Assembly: GCA_938038785.1 (NCBI GenBank)
Contig: CALHTB010000013.1
Span: 1 to 64,000, forward strand
Direction: 5' to 3'
DNA: 64,000 nt
Origin: an uncultured Acidimicrobiales bacterium
Lineage (GTDB): Bacteria; Actinomycetota; Acidimicrobiia; Acidimicrobiales; SHLQ01
Both the position numbers and the translations under genes were made by a program. Of the stretch, positions 40,436-49,157 are shown piece after piece. A model generated the notes under the pieces. It saw only the letters and a program-made list of their open reading frames with translations, ran no database searches and was not told where the DNA came from. Position 1 is the stretch's first letter; each line of letters begins with the position of its first letter.

Positions 40436-43400
40436 TCAGAACCCGGTATCGACGATGAGATCGCTGTCGATCCATGAGCGTTCGCCGTTCGGAAGCTCGA
40501 CCAGGGTCGCGACCTTGCCGTTCGACAGTTTTCGGGTTTTGCCGAAAGTCCAAACGACCGCATCATGGCGGAGCTTGAACAAGCCTTGGTTCCAGTCGCT
40601 GTCAACAGTCCTGTTGCGAGGGGTATTCGTTACCGAAACGAGGATCTCTCTACGTGCAAACCTCCACCGGAAAAGGGCGAAGACCAGGGGGGCGAGCGCA
40701 AGCGACGACAGTTGAACCGATGTCAACCGCACCCGCAACAAGCCACCGAACAGCGTTGAGAACCGATCGGCAAGCTCACCAAAGGTGTCCACGCCAAGCC
40801 CGTCCTCTGCGTCAACGCGGTCGTTCGCCGGCGACAGAACGTTCGCGCTAAGCACCTCGACAGTCGCCGTTGCCTCCGCACCAGATTCATCGGTGATCGT
40901 GTAGGTAAACGAGAGATCACCAGCGAAGCTTGGCGGCACGCTGACTCGAAGCATGTTGTCTTCAATAACCACCGAACCTACCTCGGGTTGCGAGACTGCG
41001 ATGATCATCGCAGCTCCGCCAAAGGTGTCATTCTCGAGCGGATTGAACAGCACCATGTCCTCTGATGCGCCAAGCCTGTCAGGGAGAGCTTGAATTTCGA
41101 CAAAGGCCAAACTTGGAGGCGCGGAGGTTGGTGTAGAGGTTGGAGGGCTGGCCTCGGAAACGGTCGTGGTGGGCGGCGTCGTTGTCGTGGGAGCAACCGT
41201 CGTCGTTGTCGTGGGCGCAACCGTCGTGGTCGTTGTCGTGGGAGCAGCCGTCGTCGTGGTTGTCGTCGACGACGGCGCCTGAACCCTCGGAGCTACCGGC
41301 AGGGTGGTCGTAGTTGTGGTCGTAGTTGTGGTGGTAGGCGCAACCGTCGTGGTCGTGGTTGTCGTAGGCGCAACCGTCGTGGTCGTAGTTGTCGTAGGCG
41401 CAACCGTCGTGGTCGTAGTTGTCGTAGGCGCAACCGTCGTGGTCGTAGTTGTCGTAGGCGCAACCGTCGTCGTGGTTGTCGTAGGCGCAACCGTCGTGGT
41501 CGTAGTGGTTGTTGTAGTGGTTGTGGTCGGAATCGGGATCACGGACCATCCGAACGTTCTCGAATCCGTTGCACCTAGGGGGTCGGTGACCTGCACGGTA
41601 ACCAGTCCCGAAGAGGTGGGTGATCCACTTATGACGCCAGTTGTCGGATCGATCGTGAGGCCAGCGGGCAGACCCGTAGCTGACCACGTCAGCGGTTCCC
41701 CATCTGGGTCTACTGCAACCGGCGAGACGGAGACCGTGTCGCCGGCGGTTGTGAACTGCGCTGGCAATGCCCCGAGAATAGGTGGACGGTTGACGTTGTT
41801 GATATCGATGTCAATTGCCGTTGTTGACGACAAGTCCCCATCAGAGACGGTGACTACGACCGCGTACGCACCTGCGCTGGTGAATAGCGGAGTTCCAGAG
41901 ATCTCGCCCGACGCAGGGTCGATGGTGAGCCCGGCGGGAAGACCGGTCGCCGACCACGTGAGAGCATCCCCATTTGGGTCGGTGCCGACAAGGGACAGAG
42001 AGAACGCAACGCCCTCGGTCCCAACAGTCGGGGCAACAGGAGCTATCGATGGCGCAACATTTGGGGGTGGCGTGATGCTCCACGAGAAATCATCAGAGTC
42101 CAACAGCGAACCGTCAGACACGTGCACCGTTGGGTTGAACACTCCCGACGTCGCCGACGGAATCGTTCCCGATATCACGCCAGAAACCGGGTCGAGGGTA
42201 ACTCCGGGCGGCAAACCAACCGCTATCCATGACAGGGCATCGGCGTCGGGGTCTTGGGCAGTGAGCTGGATCGAAACCGCGTCGCCAGATGTATTCGTCT
42301 GGTCTATGAGCGGGTCAAGTTGCGGTGCACGGTTGACGTCAGCGACGTCGATTGTAAATACGGTGACAGCCTGTTCGCCGAACGGGTCCTGAACCGTGAC
42401 CGTCGCGGCGTATTGGCCTGCGCTGGTGAAGGTTGGCGTACCGCTAATCACACCAGTAGCGGAGTCGATTGTGAGTCCGGCTGGGAGGCCAGTTGCTGAC
42501 CATGTCACTGCGTCGTCGTCGGGATCAGCTCCGACCACGCTGAAGGAAAACCCCGAGTTCTCCGCTGCGGACAAGAGGCCTGGGTTCTGAACCGTCGGCG
42601 GCCGATTTACATTCGTGACCGTCCAGTCGAACTGGGTCGAATCAGTAGCACTTCCGTCGGTGGCCGTGACCGTGACGGTGTGGGAACCTGCAGAATCGAA
42701 CGAGACGGTGCCACTGATCACTCCGGTCGTCGCGTCTATCGACAGCCCCGCTGGCAAGCCGGTCGCCGACCATGACAGCACGTCGCCGTCAACGTCGGAC
42801 CCTGTCATCGGGAGCGAGATGACGTCTCCCTCAGCCGTGGTCTGGTCGACCACTGGGTCGACGACTGGCGGCTCATTCGTCTCAAGGACAGTCCACGTAA
42901 AAAAGAGGGCATCGGCGAAATCACCATCGACTGCCCTGACAAAAATCGAATAAACGCCTGCCGAGGTCGCTGAAAGGGTGCCTTGGATCTCCCCGGTTCC
43001 CGCTGGAGCCGTAATGCCGTCCGGCAGAGGATCGAATACCGCAATGAACACCGCATGGCCATCAGGGTCAGACGCAGTTGCGGTGAAGTTGATTACGTCA
43101 CCCTCGTTGCTGACCCGATCAGGGATGGGGTCGAGTACCGGGGGCTGGTTCCTGTTGATAACCCACTCAAACGATGTCGAGCCAGTCTCGTACCCATCAA
43201 ACGCCTCGACGGTCACGTTGAACAGACCAGCTTGGATGAACGACAACGTGCCGCTAATTACGCCGGTGGCTGGATCGATCGAAACTCCGCTGGGCAATCC
43301 AGTTGCGGACCATACAAGCGTGTGCCCATCAGCATCAGTCCCCTGGATAGCCAGGTTGACGGGCAGACCTTCGGTGTCGATTTGATCTCCCGGGTTAACA

Positions 43401-45022
43401 ACGACCGGCGGCTCGTTTACCAGCTCGGCGATGTCGATGACTATTTCCTCACGGTCGGAGGATGTGCCATCGAAGACAACAACCGTCGGCGTATGCGAGC
43501 CGGCAGTTCCTAAGGCCGGAGTACCCGTGATCTCGCCCGTGGACGGGTCAATACTCAGACCGCTTGGCAGCCCGGTCGCCGACCAAGTCAGCACATCGCC
43601 GTCGAGGTCAACCGCTGTCATCTGGGCAGAAAAAGGTGCCAACTCAGAACCAGAGAATGCGGGTGGCATGTCAATAACGGGAGGGTTACCCGGTACGGGT
43701 TCAACCGAGTTCGATAGCTCCGAGGTGAAGTTCTGAATCAGCGATGAGTTTCGAGTGACCGTGGCCGTATACGCACCGGGTGCGGAAGGCACAGGAATTG
43801 TGCGCACAGCCGGAAACTGTTGGAACGTAGTGGACACGCTGTCGACGAACACCTCAGCCTCGGGCACTGCACCTGGGCTGGTGTCACTTTGGAAAACCTC
43901 GATGAGATATGCCCCGGCTAGTTCTTGGTCGAACTCGACCTCAACAAAGGTCGTCGTGCCATTGTCGACTGCGCTGCGTATGAACGGCTTGTTCAGGCCG
44001 CTGTTGCTTCCCCCATCGAGGTCACCAGGATCGTTCGGAGTCGGTCCGTCGTTCCCTAAGTCGATTCCAGCGATGCTCTGCCCCGAGAACGTGTTTCCCA
44101 AGAGCTCGACGGTGTTGGGGGTCAGAGTATCGAGAAGAACAACTCCGACTGCTCCGTCGACAAACGCATTGCCTTCGCCGGGAACGCTGCCACCGATGGT
44201 CAGGTTGACACCGCTGACCGCACGCACGCCTTGGTCATTGTCGTTAAACGTGTTGTTGGTGATCGTGCTGTCCTGAACAGTCGTAAGTTGCACGGCTGCA
44301 TCAGACGCGTTCTCGAACGTGTTATTCGTGATCTCAATGTTGCTGACCGAGGTTGCGTCGAGCGAGATGTTGTTTGGCAAGCTGGTGTTAGAGACGGGCG
44401 AGGTTCCGAAGAGCGAATCGGCAACGATTGAATCGTTTGCGCGCAGCGCCAGCGCGGTATCTCCAAAGCCTCCAATGGCAAGAGCTCGGAACTCCAGCCG
44501 ATCGAGAGCGACGAGTCCTTGGCTTCCTGGCGGAAGGTTCTGGCCGCCAATTTCGATCACTGGATCGCCGGCATAGGTCGGTTGGGTCGAGCCATCGAGG
44601 ATCATTGGATACTCGATCTCGGGGAAGACCGATGGTGGTCGAATTAACCAGACCCCCTGCTGATAGTTCGGGTCGGAGACGGGTATGTCAAAGCCGATGT
44701 TCGTCAGCGCCGGATCGGCGTTGCCTTCTTCAATTGCTGCCAGCAAGGTGCATTCGTCTGCACCCTCACTGTTTACGCCGCCGGTGCTGCACACCCCGTC
44801 TCCGGGATTGGCGTCCCCAAATGCTCCAGTCGAGTTGACTACGCCGCTGGTCAGGCCATGGGCGCTCGACGCCAGGAACGCCGAGAGAACACCCAGGATT
44901 ACGAGCAATGAAATCGAACGTCTGAACCGATCAACCAAGCGCACCGGTGCGCGACCGCGCGGACGAGTTGACGCGCCAAACTCGTCCTCCGCCGGTTTCG
45001 CTTCATTTCGAATACCACTCAC
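40436..45022 (-). CDS. Giant surface protein with CSLREA-like start, beta-helix and eight Ig-type repeats
   Basis: 1528 residues. A signal/anchor helix (about 36-55), a CSLREA-like segment (GDGVCSTGG ... CTLLAAIEEGNA), a right-handed beta-helix (about 110-330; repeated Asn-rich turns NNTFENAS, NNTFNDND), eight putative-Ig/He_PIG repeats of about 90 residues (each with TWSATGLPAGLTID and DPATGVISGTP type motifs), a Thr-rich linker, one cadherin-like domain (NPLENDTFGG, SFTYTITDESG), a membrane helix and a small cytoplasmic domain. Probably a cell-surface adhesin or matrix protein. GTG start at 45022, with no clear ribosome site. PolX is convergent. Confidence 0.8.
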   Translation of the reverse strand: MSGIRNEAKPAEDEFGASTRPRGRAPVRLVDRFRRSISLLVILGVLSAFLASSAHGLTSGVVNSTGAFGDANPGDGVCSTGGVNSEGADECTLLAAIEEGNADPALTNIGFDIPVSDPNYQQGVWLIRPPSVFPEIEYPMILDGSTQPTYAGDPVIEIGGQNLPPGSQGLVALDRLEFRALAIGGFGDTALALRANDSIVADSLFGTSPVSNTSLPNNISLDATSVSNIEITNNTFENASDAAVQLTTVQDSTITNNTFNDNDQGVRAVSGVNLTIGGSVPGEGNAFVDGAVGVVLLDTLTPNTVELLGNTFSGQSIAGIDLGNDGPTPNDPGDLDGGSNSGLNKPFIRSAVDNGTTTFVEVEFDQELAGAYLIEVFQSDTSPGAVPEAEVFVDSVSTTFQQFPAVRTIPVPSAPGAYTATVTRNSSLIQNFTSELSNSVEPVPGNPPVIDMPPAFSGSELAPFSAQMTAVDLDGDVLTWSATGLPSGLSIDPSTGEITGTPALGTAGSHTPTVVVFDGTSSDREEIVIDIAELVNEPPVVVNPGDQIDTEGLPVNLAIQGTDADGHTLVWSATGLPSGVSIDPATGVISGTLSFIQAGLFNVTVEAFDGYETGSTSFEWVINRNQPPVLDPIPDRVSNEGDVINFTATASDPDGHAVFIAVFDPLPDGITAPAGTGEIQGTLSATSAGVYSIFVRAVDGDFADALFFTWTVLETNEPPVVDPVVDQTTAEGDVISLPMTGSDVDGDVLSWSATGLPAGLSIDATTGVISGTVSFDSAGSHTVTVTATDGSATDSTQFDWTVTNVNRPPTVQNPGLLSAAENSGFSFSVVGADPDDDAVTWSATGLPAGLTIDSATGVISGTPTFTSAGQYAATVTVQDPFGEQAVTVFTIDVADVNRAPQLDPLIDQTNTSGDAVSIQLTAQDPDADALSWIAVGLPPGVTLDPVSGVISGTIPSATSGVFNPTVHVSDGSLLDSDDFSWSITPPPNVAPSIAPVAPTVGTEGVAFSLSLVGTDPNGDALTWSATGLPAGLTIDPASGEISGTPLFTSAGAYAVVVTVSDGDLSSTTAIDIDINNVNRPPILGALPAQFTTAGDTVSVSPVAVDPDGEPLTWSATGLPAGLTIDPTTGVISGSPTSSGLVTVQVTDPLGATDSRTFGWSVIPIPTTTTTTTTTTTTVAPTTTTTTVAPTTTTTTTVAPTTTTTTTVAPTTTTTTTVAPTTTTTTTVAPTTTTTTTTTTTLPVAPRVQAPSSTTTTTTAAPTTTTTTVAPTTTTTVAPTTTTPPTTTVSEASPPTSTPTSAPPSLAFVEIQALPDRLGASEDMVLFNPLENDTFGGAAMIIAVSQPEVGSVVIEDNMLRVSVPPSFAGDLSFTYTITDESGAEATATVEVLSANVLSPANDRVDAEDGLGVDTFGELADRFSTLFGGLLRVRLTSVQLSSLALAPLVFALFRWRFARREILVSVTNTPRNRTVDSDWNQGLFKLRHDAVVWTFGKTRKLSNGKVATLVELPNGERSWIDSDLIVDTGF
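41339..41520 (-). repeat. 30-base tandem repeat encoding the Thr-rich linker
   Basis: A 30-base unit starting CAACCGTCGTGGTCGTAG recurs at 41341, 41371, 41401 and 41431, with shortened copies after. Units code for VAPTTTTTTT. Copy number is likely to vary between strains. Confidence 0.85.
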
Positions 45023-45147
45023 TAGTACTTTTCATCGGCAGAATTATGGAAATCCTGACTATGCCGAATTGCCCGATCTTGGGTAGCAACATCGACGCTC
45101 CGGTAGCGGCAACTCGTCCCAAAGGGCGCACTTCTTGGAAAACGAGC

Positions 45148-45177
45148 GAGGGAGCTCGCCAAAAGGCGAGCTCCCTC
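45148..45177 (-). terminator. Strong hairpin terminator after the GSII gene
   Basis: GAGGGAGCTCGCC, four-base loop AAAA, GGCGAGCTCCCTC: a perfect 13-base stem. In the minus direction it follows the GSII stop by about 50 bases and is trailed by CGTTTTCC. Confidence 0.75.
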
Positions 45178-45227
45178 ATTAACCACTACTAGTACTAGGC
45201 CAACACAAAGCCGTTGGACAAGCGTCG

Positions 45228-46238
45228 TTAGGCGAGAGCCGAACCGATCGTGTCGGTCAGCAACGCCGCAACAACATAGGGGTCGGCATTCGCGTTCGGG
45301 CGACGATCCTCGATGTAGCCCTTTTGATCTTGCTCGACCTGCCACGGAATACGGATGGATGCACCACGATCGGACACGCCGTAGCTGAACTGATCGAAGC
45401 GCTGAGTCTCGTGCGCTCCGGTAAGCCGCTCTTCGATGCCGATGCCGTAGCCCGCAAGGTGCTTCTCTGGAACGCCGTCGGCGCCCATTGCCTCACATGC
45501 CGCGATGATCGGGTCGTAGCCCTCCCGCATGGCCTTGGTCGAGAAGTTCGTGTGCATGCCTGCACCGTTCCAGTCGCCCTTCATGGGCTTGGCTGCGATA
45601 GATACTTCGATGTTGAACTCTTCGCCAGCCCGATACAACAAGTAGCGGGCAATCCAAAGGTGGTCGCCCACTTCCACGGTTCCGGCTGGGCCGATCTGGA
45701 ACTCCCACTGGCCGGGCATGACCTCGGCGTTGGTGCCGGAGATCTTGAGCCCAGCAGCGATGCACCAGTCGGTATGAAGCTCGACGAGGTCACGACCAGC
45801 AATTCGGAGTGCGCCAACACCGCAGTAGTAGGGACCCTGTGGACCGGGGTAGCCCGCAGGCGGGAACCCGTATGGCCACTTGGTCTCTGGGTCGAGAAGG
45901 GTGTATTCCTGCTCGAGGCCGAACCATGGCTCCTGGTCGCCGTAGTTGTCTTCGGCCGCTCGAGCGAGCGAGCGAGTGTTGGTCGGAATCGGTGTCATGT
46001 CGACGAACATCGACTCGCACATAACAAGGATGTTGTCTCCACCGCGGATGGGGTCCGGGAAGGTTGAGACAGGCTTGAGAACGATATCGCTCTTATCGCC
46101 TGGGGCCTGGTTGGTGCTCGAACCGTCGTAACCCCAGATCCCTGGCTCTTCGCCATCTTGCAAAATCTTGGTCTTAGAACGAACTTCCTTCGTCGGCTCA
46201 GTGCCGTCGATCCAGATGTATTCAGCTCGGTAAACCAT
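45228..46238 (-). CDS. Type II glutamine synthetase (GSII)
   Basis: 336 residues, the short eukaryotic-like form. GYDGSSTNQA, WFGLEQEYTL (metal-site Glu), GKDWNGAGMHTN-like DWNGAGMHTNFST, GIEERLTGAHET and the ATP-site NRGASIRIP-like DRGASIRIP are present. Makes glutamine from glutamate and ammonia. ATG 46238 has GGAG eight bases upstream. A divergent GSI-type gene lies 220 bases away, and the pairing with a GlnR-like regulator suggests nitrogen control. Confidence 0.92.
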   Translation of the reverse strand: MVYRAEYIWIDGTEPTKEVRSKTKILQDGEEPGIWGYDGSSTNQAPGDKSDIVLKPVSTFPDPIRGGDNILVMCESMFVDMTPIPTNTRSLARAAEDNYGDQEPWFGLEQEYTLLDPETKWPYGFPPAGYPGPQGPYYCGVGALRIAGRDLVELHTDWCIAAGLKISGTNAEVMPGQWEFQIGPAGTVEVGDHLWIARYLLYRAGEEFNIEVSIAAKPMKGDWNGAGMHTNFSTKAMREGYDPIIAACEAMGADGVPEKHLAGYGIGIEERLTGAHETQRFDQFSYGVSDRGASIRIPWQVEQDQKGYIEDRRPNANADPYVVAALLTDTIGSALA

Positions 46239-46458
46239 CCGAGGTACTCCTTGGTTGCGGGTTGAGTGCACCCCTGAGGGGCAGTTGTCTCATGTTCGAA
46301 CAGACATTGCTGTTCCAATAGACAAGGTGACGGTAGCCGGGAGATCCACTCGCGCGCCCACCGGCACTGTTAACGCCGTGTGAAACGCTGCGCATGGCAC
46401 ACCTGACGAAGTGGCCGATTTTGCGCGCGCACGCCACCATGGGGAGAGGAGGCTCCGC

Positions 46459-47784
46459 ATGGAACCACAAGAAAAATACGTGCTTCGTACCGTCGAAGAG
46501 CGAGGGGTGCGACTGGTTCGTCTGTGGTTCACCGACGTACTCGGGCAGCACAAGTCGGTGGCGATCTCACCAGCAGAACTGGAGAAGGTGTTCGACGAAG
46601 GTCTGCAGTTCGACGGATCCTCGATCGATGGCTTTAGTCGGGTGCAAGAAAGCGATGTGCTTGCTCGCCCTGACGCCCGAACATTTGAACTGCTCCCATG
46701 GGCACGCGATGACGAACCGAGCGGACTGATGTTCTGCAATATCGAACGGCTCGACGGCTCGCCATTTGCCGGCGACCCGCGCCAGGTACTCCAACGCAAT
46801 CTCACCAAGGCGCTCGACGCTGGCTTTACCTTTTTCGTGGCACCCGAGATCGAGTTCTTCTACTTCGAGAGTGACGACCCAACCAACGTCGTTCCCGTCG
46901 ACACTGCGTCGTACTTCGATCTCACCACCGCCGACGTTGCCAGCGACCTTCGTAAGACCACGCTTCACATGCTCGAGGCGCTTTCGATTCCTGTCGAGTA
47001 CAGCTTCCACGAGGACGCACCTAGTCAGCACGAGATCGACCTTCAATACACCGAGGCACTCGCGATGGCCGACTCGATCATGACGTTCCGGCTCGTCGTC
47101 AAGAAGATCGCTCAGGAGCGCGGCGTCCATGCAACGTTCATGCCAAAGCCTCTCGACAACGTTCAGGGCTCGGGCATGCACACGCACATGTCGTTGTGGC
47201 GTGACGGAAAGAACGCCTTCTATGACGGCGACCACGAATATGGCCTCAGCACGATCGCCCAACAGTTCATCGCTGGCACCCTGCGTCATGCACGCGAGAT
47301 CACCGCGGTCACCAACCAGCTTCTCAACTCCTACAAACGTCTCAACGATGGCCTCGAGGCGCCCCGATATGTGTCGTGGGCACGAAACAACCAAAGCACC
47401 CTCGTTCGTGTTCCGGTGACGAAGCCCGGCAAGCCGGATGCAACCCGGATCGAGTACCGGTCCCCCGACCCCGCGTGCAACCCGTACCTTGCGTTCTCGC
47501 TGATCCTGGCTGCGGGGATGAAGGGCATCGAAGAGGGCTACGACCTCCAAGCTGAAACCAAGGCCAACCTGTTCGACCGCAACGAGGCAGCAAGCGCTGG
47601 GGTGCAAGGCCTGCCGAGGTCCCTCGATGAGGCGCTCGTTGAGATGGAAGGTTCCGAGCTGGTTCGTGAGGCGCTCGGCGAGCACATCTTCGAATGGTTC
47701 CTGCGCAATCGCCGAGCTGAATGGGCTGAGTACTCCCGCCAGGTCACGCCATTCGAACTCAACCGCTATCTCAGGCAGTGGTGA
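46459..47784 (+). CDS. glnA: Type I glutamine synthetase family protein
   Basis: 441 residues. GSI landmarks: FDGSSIDGFSRVQESD, metal-site FFVAPEIEFFYF, GSGMHTHMSLW, and ARNNQSTLVRVP with the ATP-site residues. The Tyr of the adenylylation loop in regulated GSI enzymes is not seen; the equivalent block reads NLFDRNEAA, so adenylylation control is probably absent. The ATG at 46459 follows GGAGAGGAGG; the longer frame is rejected. Six bases separate its stop from the GlnR-like gene, suggesting one transcript. Glutamine synthesis is the likely role, though a gamma-glutamyl-amine ligase is possible. Confidence 0.88.
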   Translation: MEPQEKYVLRTVEERGVRLVRLWFTDVLGQHKSVAISPAELEKVFDEGLQFDGSSIDGFSRVQESDVLARPDARTFELLPWARDDEPSGLMFCNIERLDGSPFAGDPRQVLQRNLTKALDAGFTFFVAPEIEFFYFESDDPTNVVPVDTASYFDLTTADVASDLRKTTLHMLEALSIPVEYSFHEDAPSQHEIDLQYTEALAMADSIMTFRLVVKKIAQERGVHATFMPKPLDNVQGSGMHTHMSLWRDGKNAFYDGDHEYGLSTIAQQFIAGTLRHAREITAVTNQLLNSYKRLNDGLEAPRYVSWARNNQSTLVRVPVTKPGKPDATRIEYRSPDPACNPYLAFSLILAAGMKGIEEGYDLQAETKANLFDRNEAASAGVQGLPRSLDEALVEMEGSELVREALGEHIFEWFLRNRRAEWAEYSRQVTPFELNRYLRQW

Positions 47785-47790
47785 CCAAGA

Positions 47791-48474
47791 GTGACAACGC
47801 CAACAGTCCTTCTATATCCCACCCCAATGGGAACGAGCCTGACCAAAGTGCTCGACATCCTCGGCTTCGAATGGAAGGCCGTGTCCGACCCGTCCTCGGC
47901 CGAAGCGCTCGAACCGCTCACCGGATGGTCGGGCGCGATCATCACGGTCGACGGCAACCCGGACGAAGCTTTCCGAATCGCGAAGTGGATGCGGTCGCGC
48001 GACGATGCCGCCGCAGCAACGCTCATGCTTGTCTCGGCCGACTCGCTTCCCGAACTTGCCGACAACACCGACCATTTCGACGACTTCTGCCTCACGCCGT
48101 TTCATCCGAGCGAGCTCGAGGCCCGTCTCGAGCACATGGTCCAACGACATGTTGATGACCCCAACAGCTCAATCATCTCGTTCGGCCCCCTCAGCCTCAA
48201 CGTCGAGACGTATCAAGCAATGGTCGACGGTCGGGCGCTCGACCTCACCTATATGGAGTACGAGCTGCTGCGGTTCCTCACCGCCGAACCGGGCAAGGTC
48301 TTTAGTCGTGAAGTGCTCCTCAGCGAAGTGTGGGGATACGACTACTACGGCGGTGCGCGAACTGTCGACGTACACATTCGACGACTTCGCTCAAAGCTCG
48401 GCGAAGAACACGCCAACCTCATCTCAACCGTCCGCTCCGTCGGCTACCGCCTCGGCACCGCCGACTGGCGCTGA
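47791..48474 (+). CDS. glnR: GlnR-like OmpR-family orphan response regulator
   Basis: 227 residues. An N-terminal receiver-like domain (about 1-115) is followed by a C-terminal winged helix (LDLTYMEYELLRFL, FSREVLLSEVWGYDYYGGARTVDVHIRRLRSKL in parts, VGYRLG). The output domain matches actinobacterial GlnR closely, and the receiver is degenerate, as in GlnR, which works without a paired kinase. GTG start at 47791, just after the GSI gene. Probably activates or represses nitrogen-assimilation genes. No clear GlnR box was found nearby. Confidence 0.7.
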   Translation: MTTPTVLLYPTPMGTSLTKVLDILGFEWKAVSDPSSAEALEPLTGWSGAIITVDGNPDEAFRIAKWMRSRDDAAAATLMLVSADSLPELADNTDHFDDFCLTPFHPSELEARLEHMVQRHVDDPNSSIISFGPLSLNVETYQAMVDGRALDLTYMEYELLRFLTAEPGKVFSREVLLSEVWGYDYYGGARTVDVHIRRLRSKLGEEHANLISTVRSVGYRLGTADWR

Positions 48475-48648
48475 GTTTCGCTCGGACTTCCGCCGAGATC
48501 CGCGGACGCCAACATGGTCGTCCGCTCCGCTCCCTCCCCTACATCGCTTTCTGAAGGCGACGTTTGGGGCGTCAGCAACAAACTCGAGTTCGGGGAAGCC
48601 CGCCAGGGCTGATCCGATACGTGTTCAGGTTTCGGGAACCTTCTGTCG

Positions 48649-49095
48649 ATGGTGGACGTAGAACTCTTATGCGGCGCTTCCTGTTTCTCCTTTGCCAACG
48701 TCAACTTGGACACGGCCGAAGGGCGCCCTGAGTACCGCTTGTGCGGCGGACAAATGGCGTGGCTCTCCCAAGTTGGCGAGAACCAGTTCCGCCGGCTCCC
48801 AAGGCAGTTACCTGAGATTCGCGGTGGGGACCACCTTGGGTGGGATGACGAAGGATGCGCCGAAAGCGGCATCCCCGGCCAGTTCGCCAGCCTGTTCAAC
48901 GAAGCAGTAACCGTCGACGTGCTATCCGATGGATCTGGTTTCAGCATCACCCCGGCCAACGGCGACGGTGATCCGCACTACTTCACCAAGCTCGATCCGC
49001 CACCGGTTGTCGATGTTGCACCCACAACGACCCTCAACGTCCCGACCACCACCACCGAACCACCGCGAACAACCACCACCGAAGCTGGCAACTAG
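48649..49095 (+). CDS. Hypothetical protein with Thr-rich tail, possibly truncated
   Basis: 148 residues. The first part (MVDVELLCGASCFSFANVN) has two Cys residues but no signal peptide, and the tail is a Thr-rich stretch like the linkers of exported proteins here. A linker at the very C terminus is odd and may mean the protein has lost a following domain, or its own N terminus. Preceding bases 48475-48648 contain no gene. No family recognised. Confidence 0.4.
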   Translation: MVDVELLCGASCFSFANVNLDTAEGRPEYRLCGGQMAWLSQVGENQFRRLPRQLPEIRGGDHLGWDDEGCAESGIPGQFASLFNEAVTVDVLSDGSGFSITPANGDGDPHYFTKLDPPPVVDVAPTTTLNVPTTTTEPPRTTTTEAGN

Positions 49096-49103
49096 CGCTT
49101 GGC

Positions 49104-49132
49104 TGACATCTGGGGTCTGACCCTGGATGTCA
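49104..49132. repeat. Family C palindrome, best copy
   Basis: TGAC, four bases, GGGGTC-T-GACCCT, four bases, GTCA; flanked by C/G so that CTGACATC pairs with GATGTCAG. It stands between the hypothetical gene and the MDR gene. Same architecture as 7745-7773. Confidence 0.8.
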
Positions 49133-49157
49133 GTTTGGGATGGGCCAGACTGTTGCG

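Noticed and set aside
41339-41520. Possible CRISPR-like repeats
   Set aside because: The 30-base units have no spacers, are in frame and encode a Thr-rich protein linker.
46369-46386. GlnR-type box GTTAAC...GAAAC between the glutamine synthetase genes
   Set aside because: Spacing is one base off the usual pattern and there is no second half; too weak to call.
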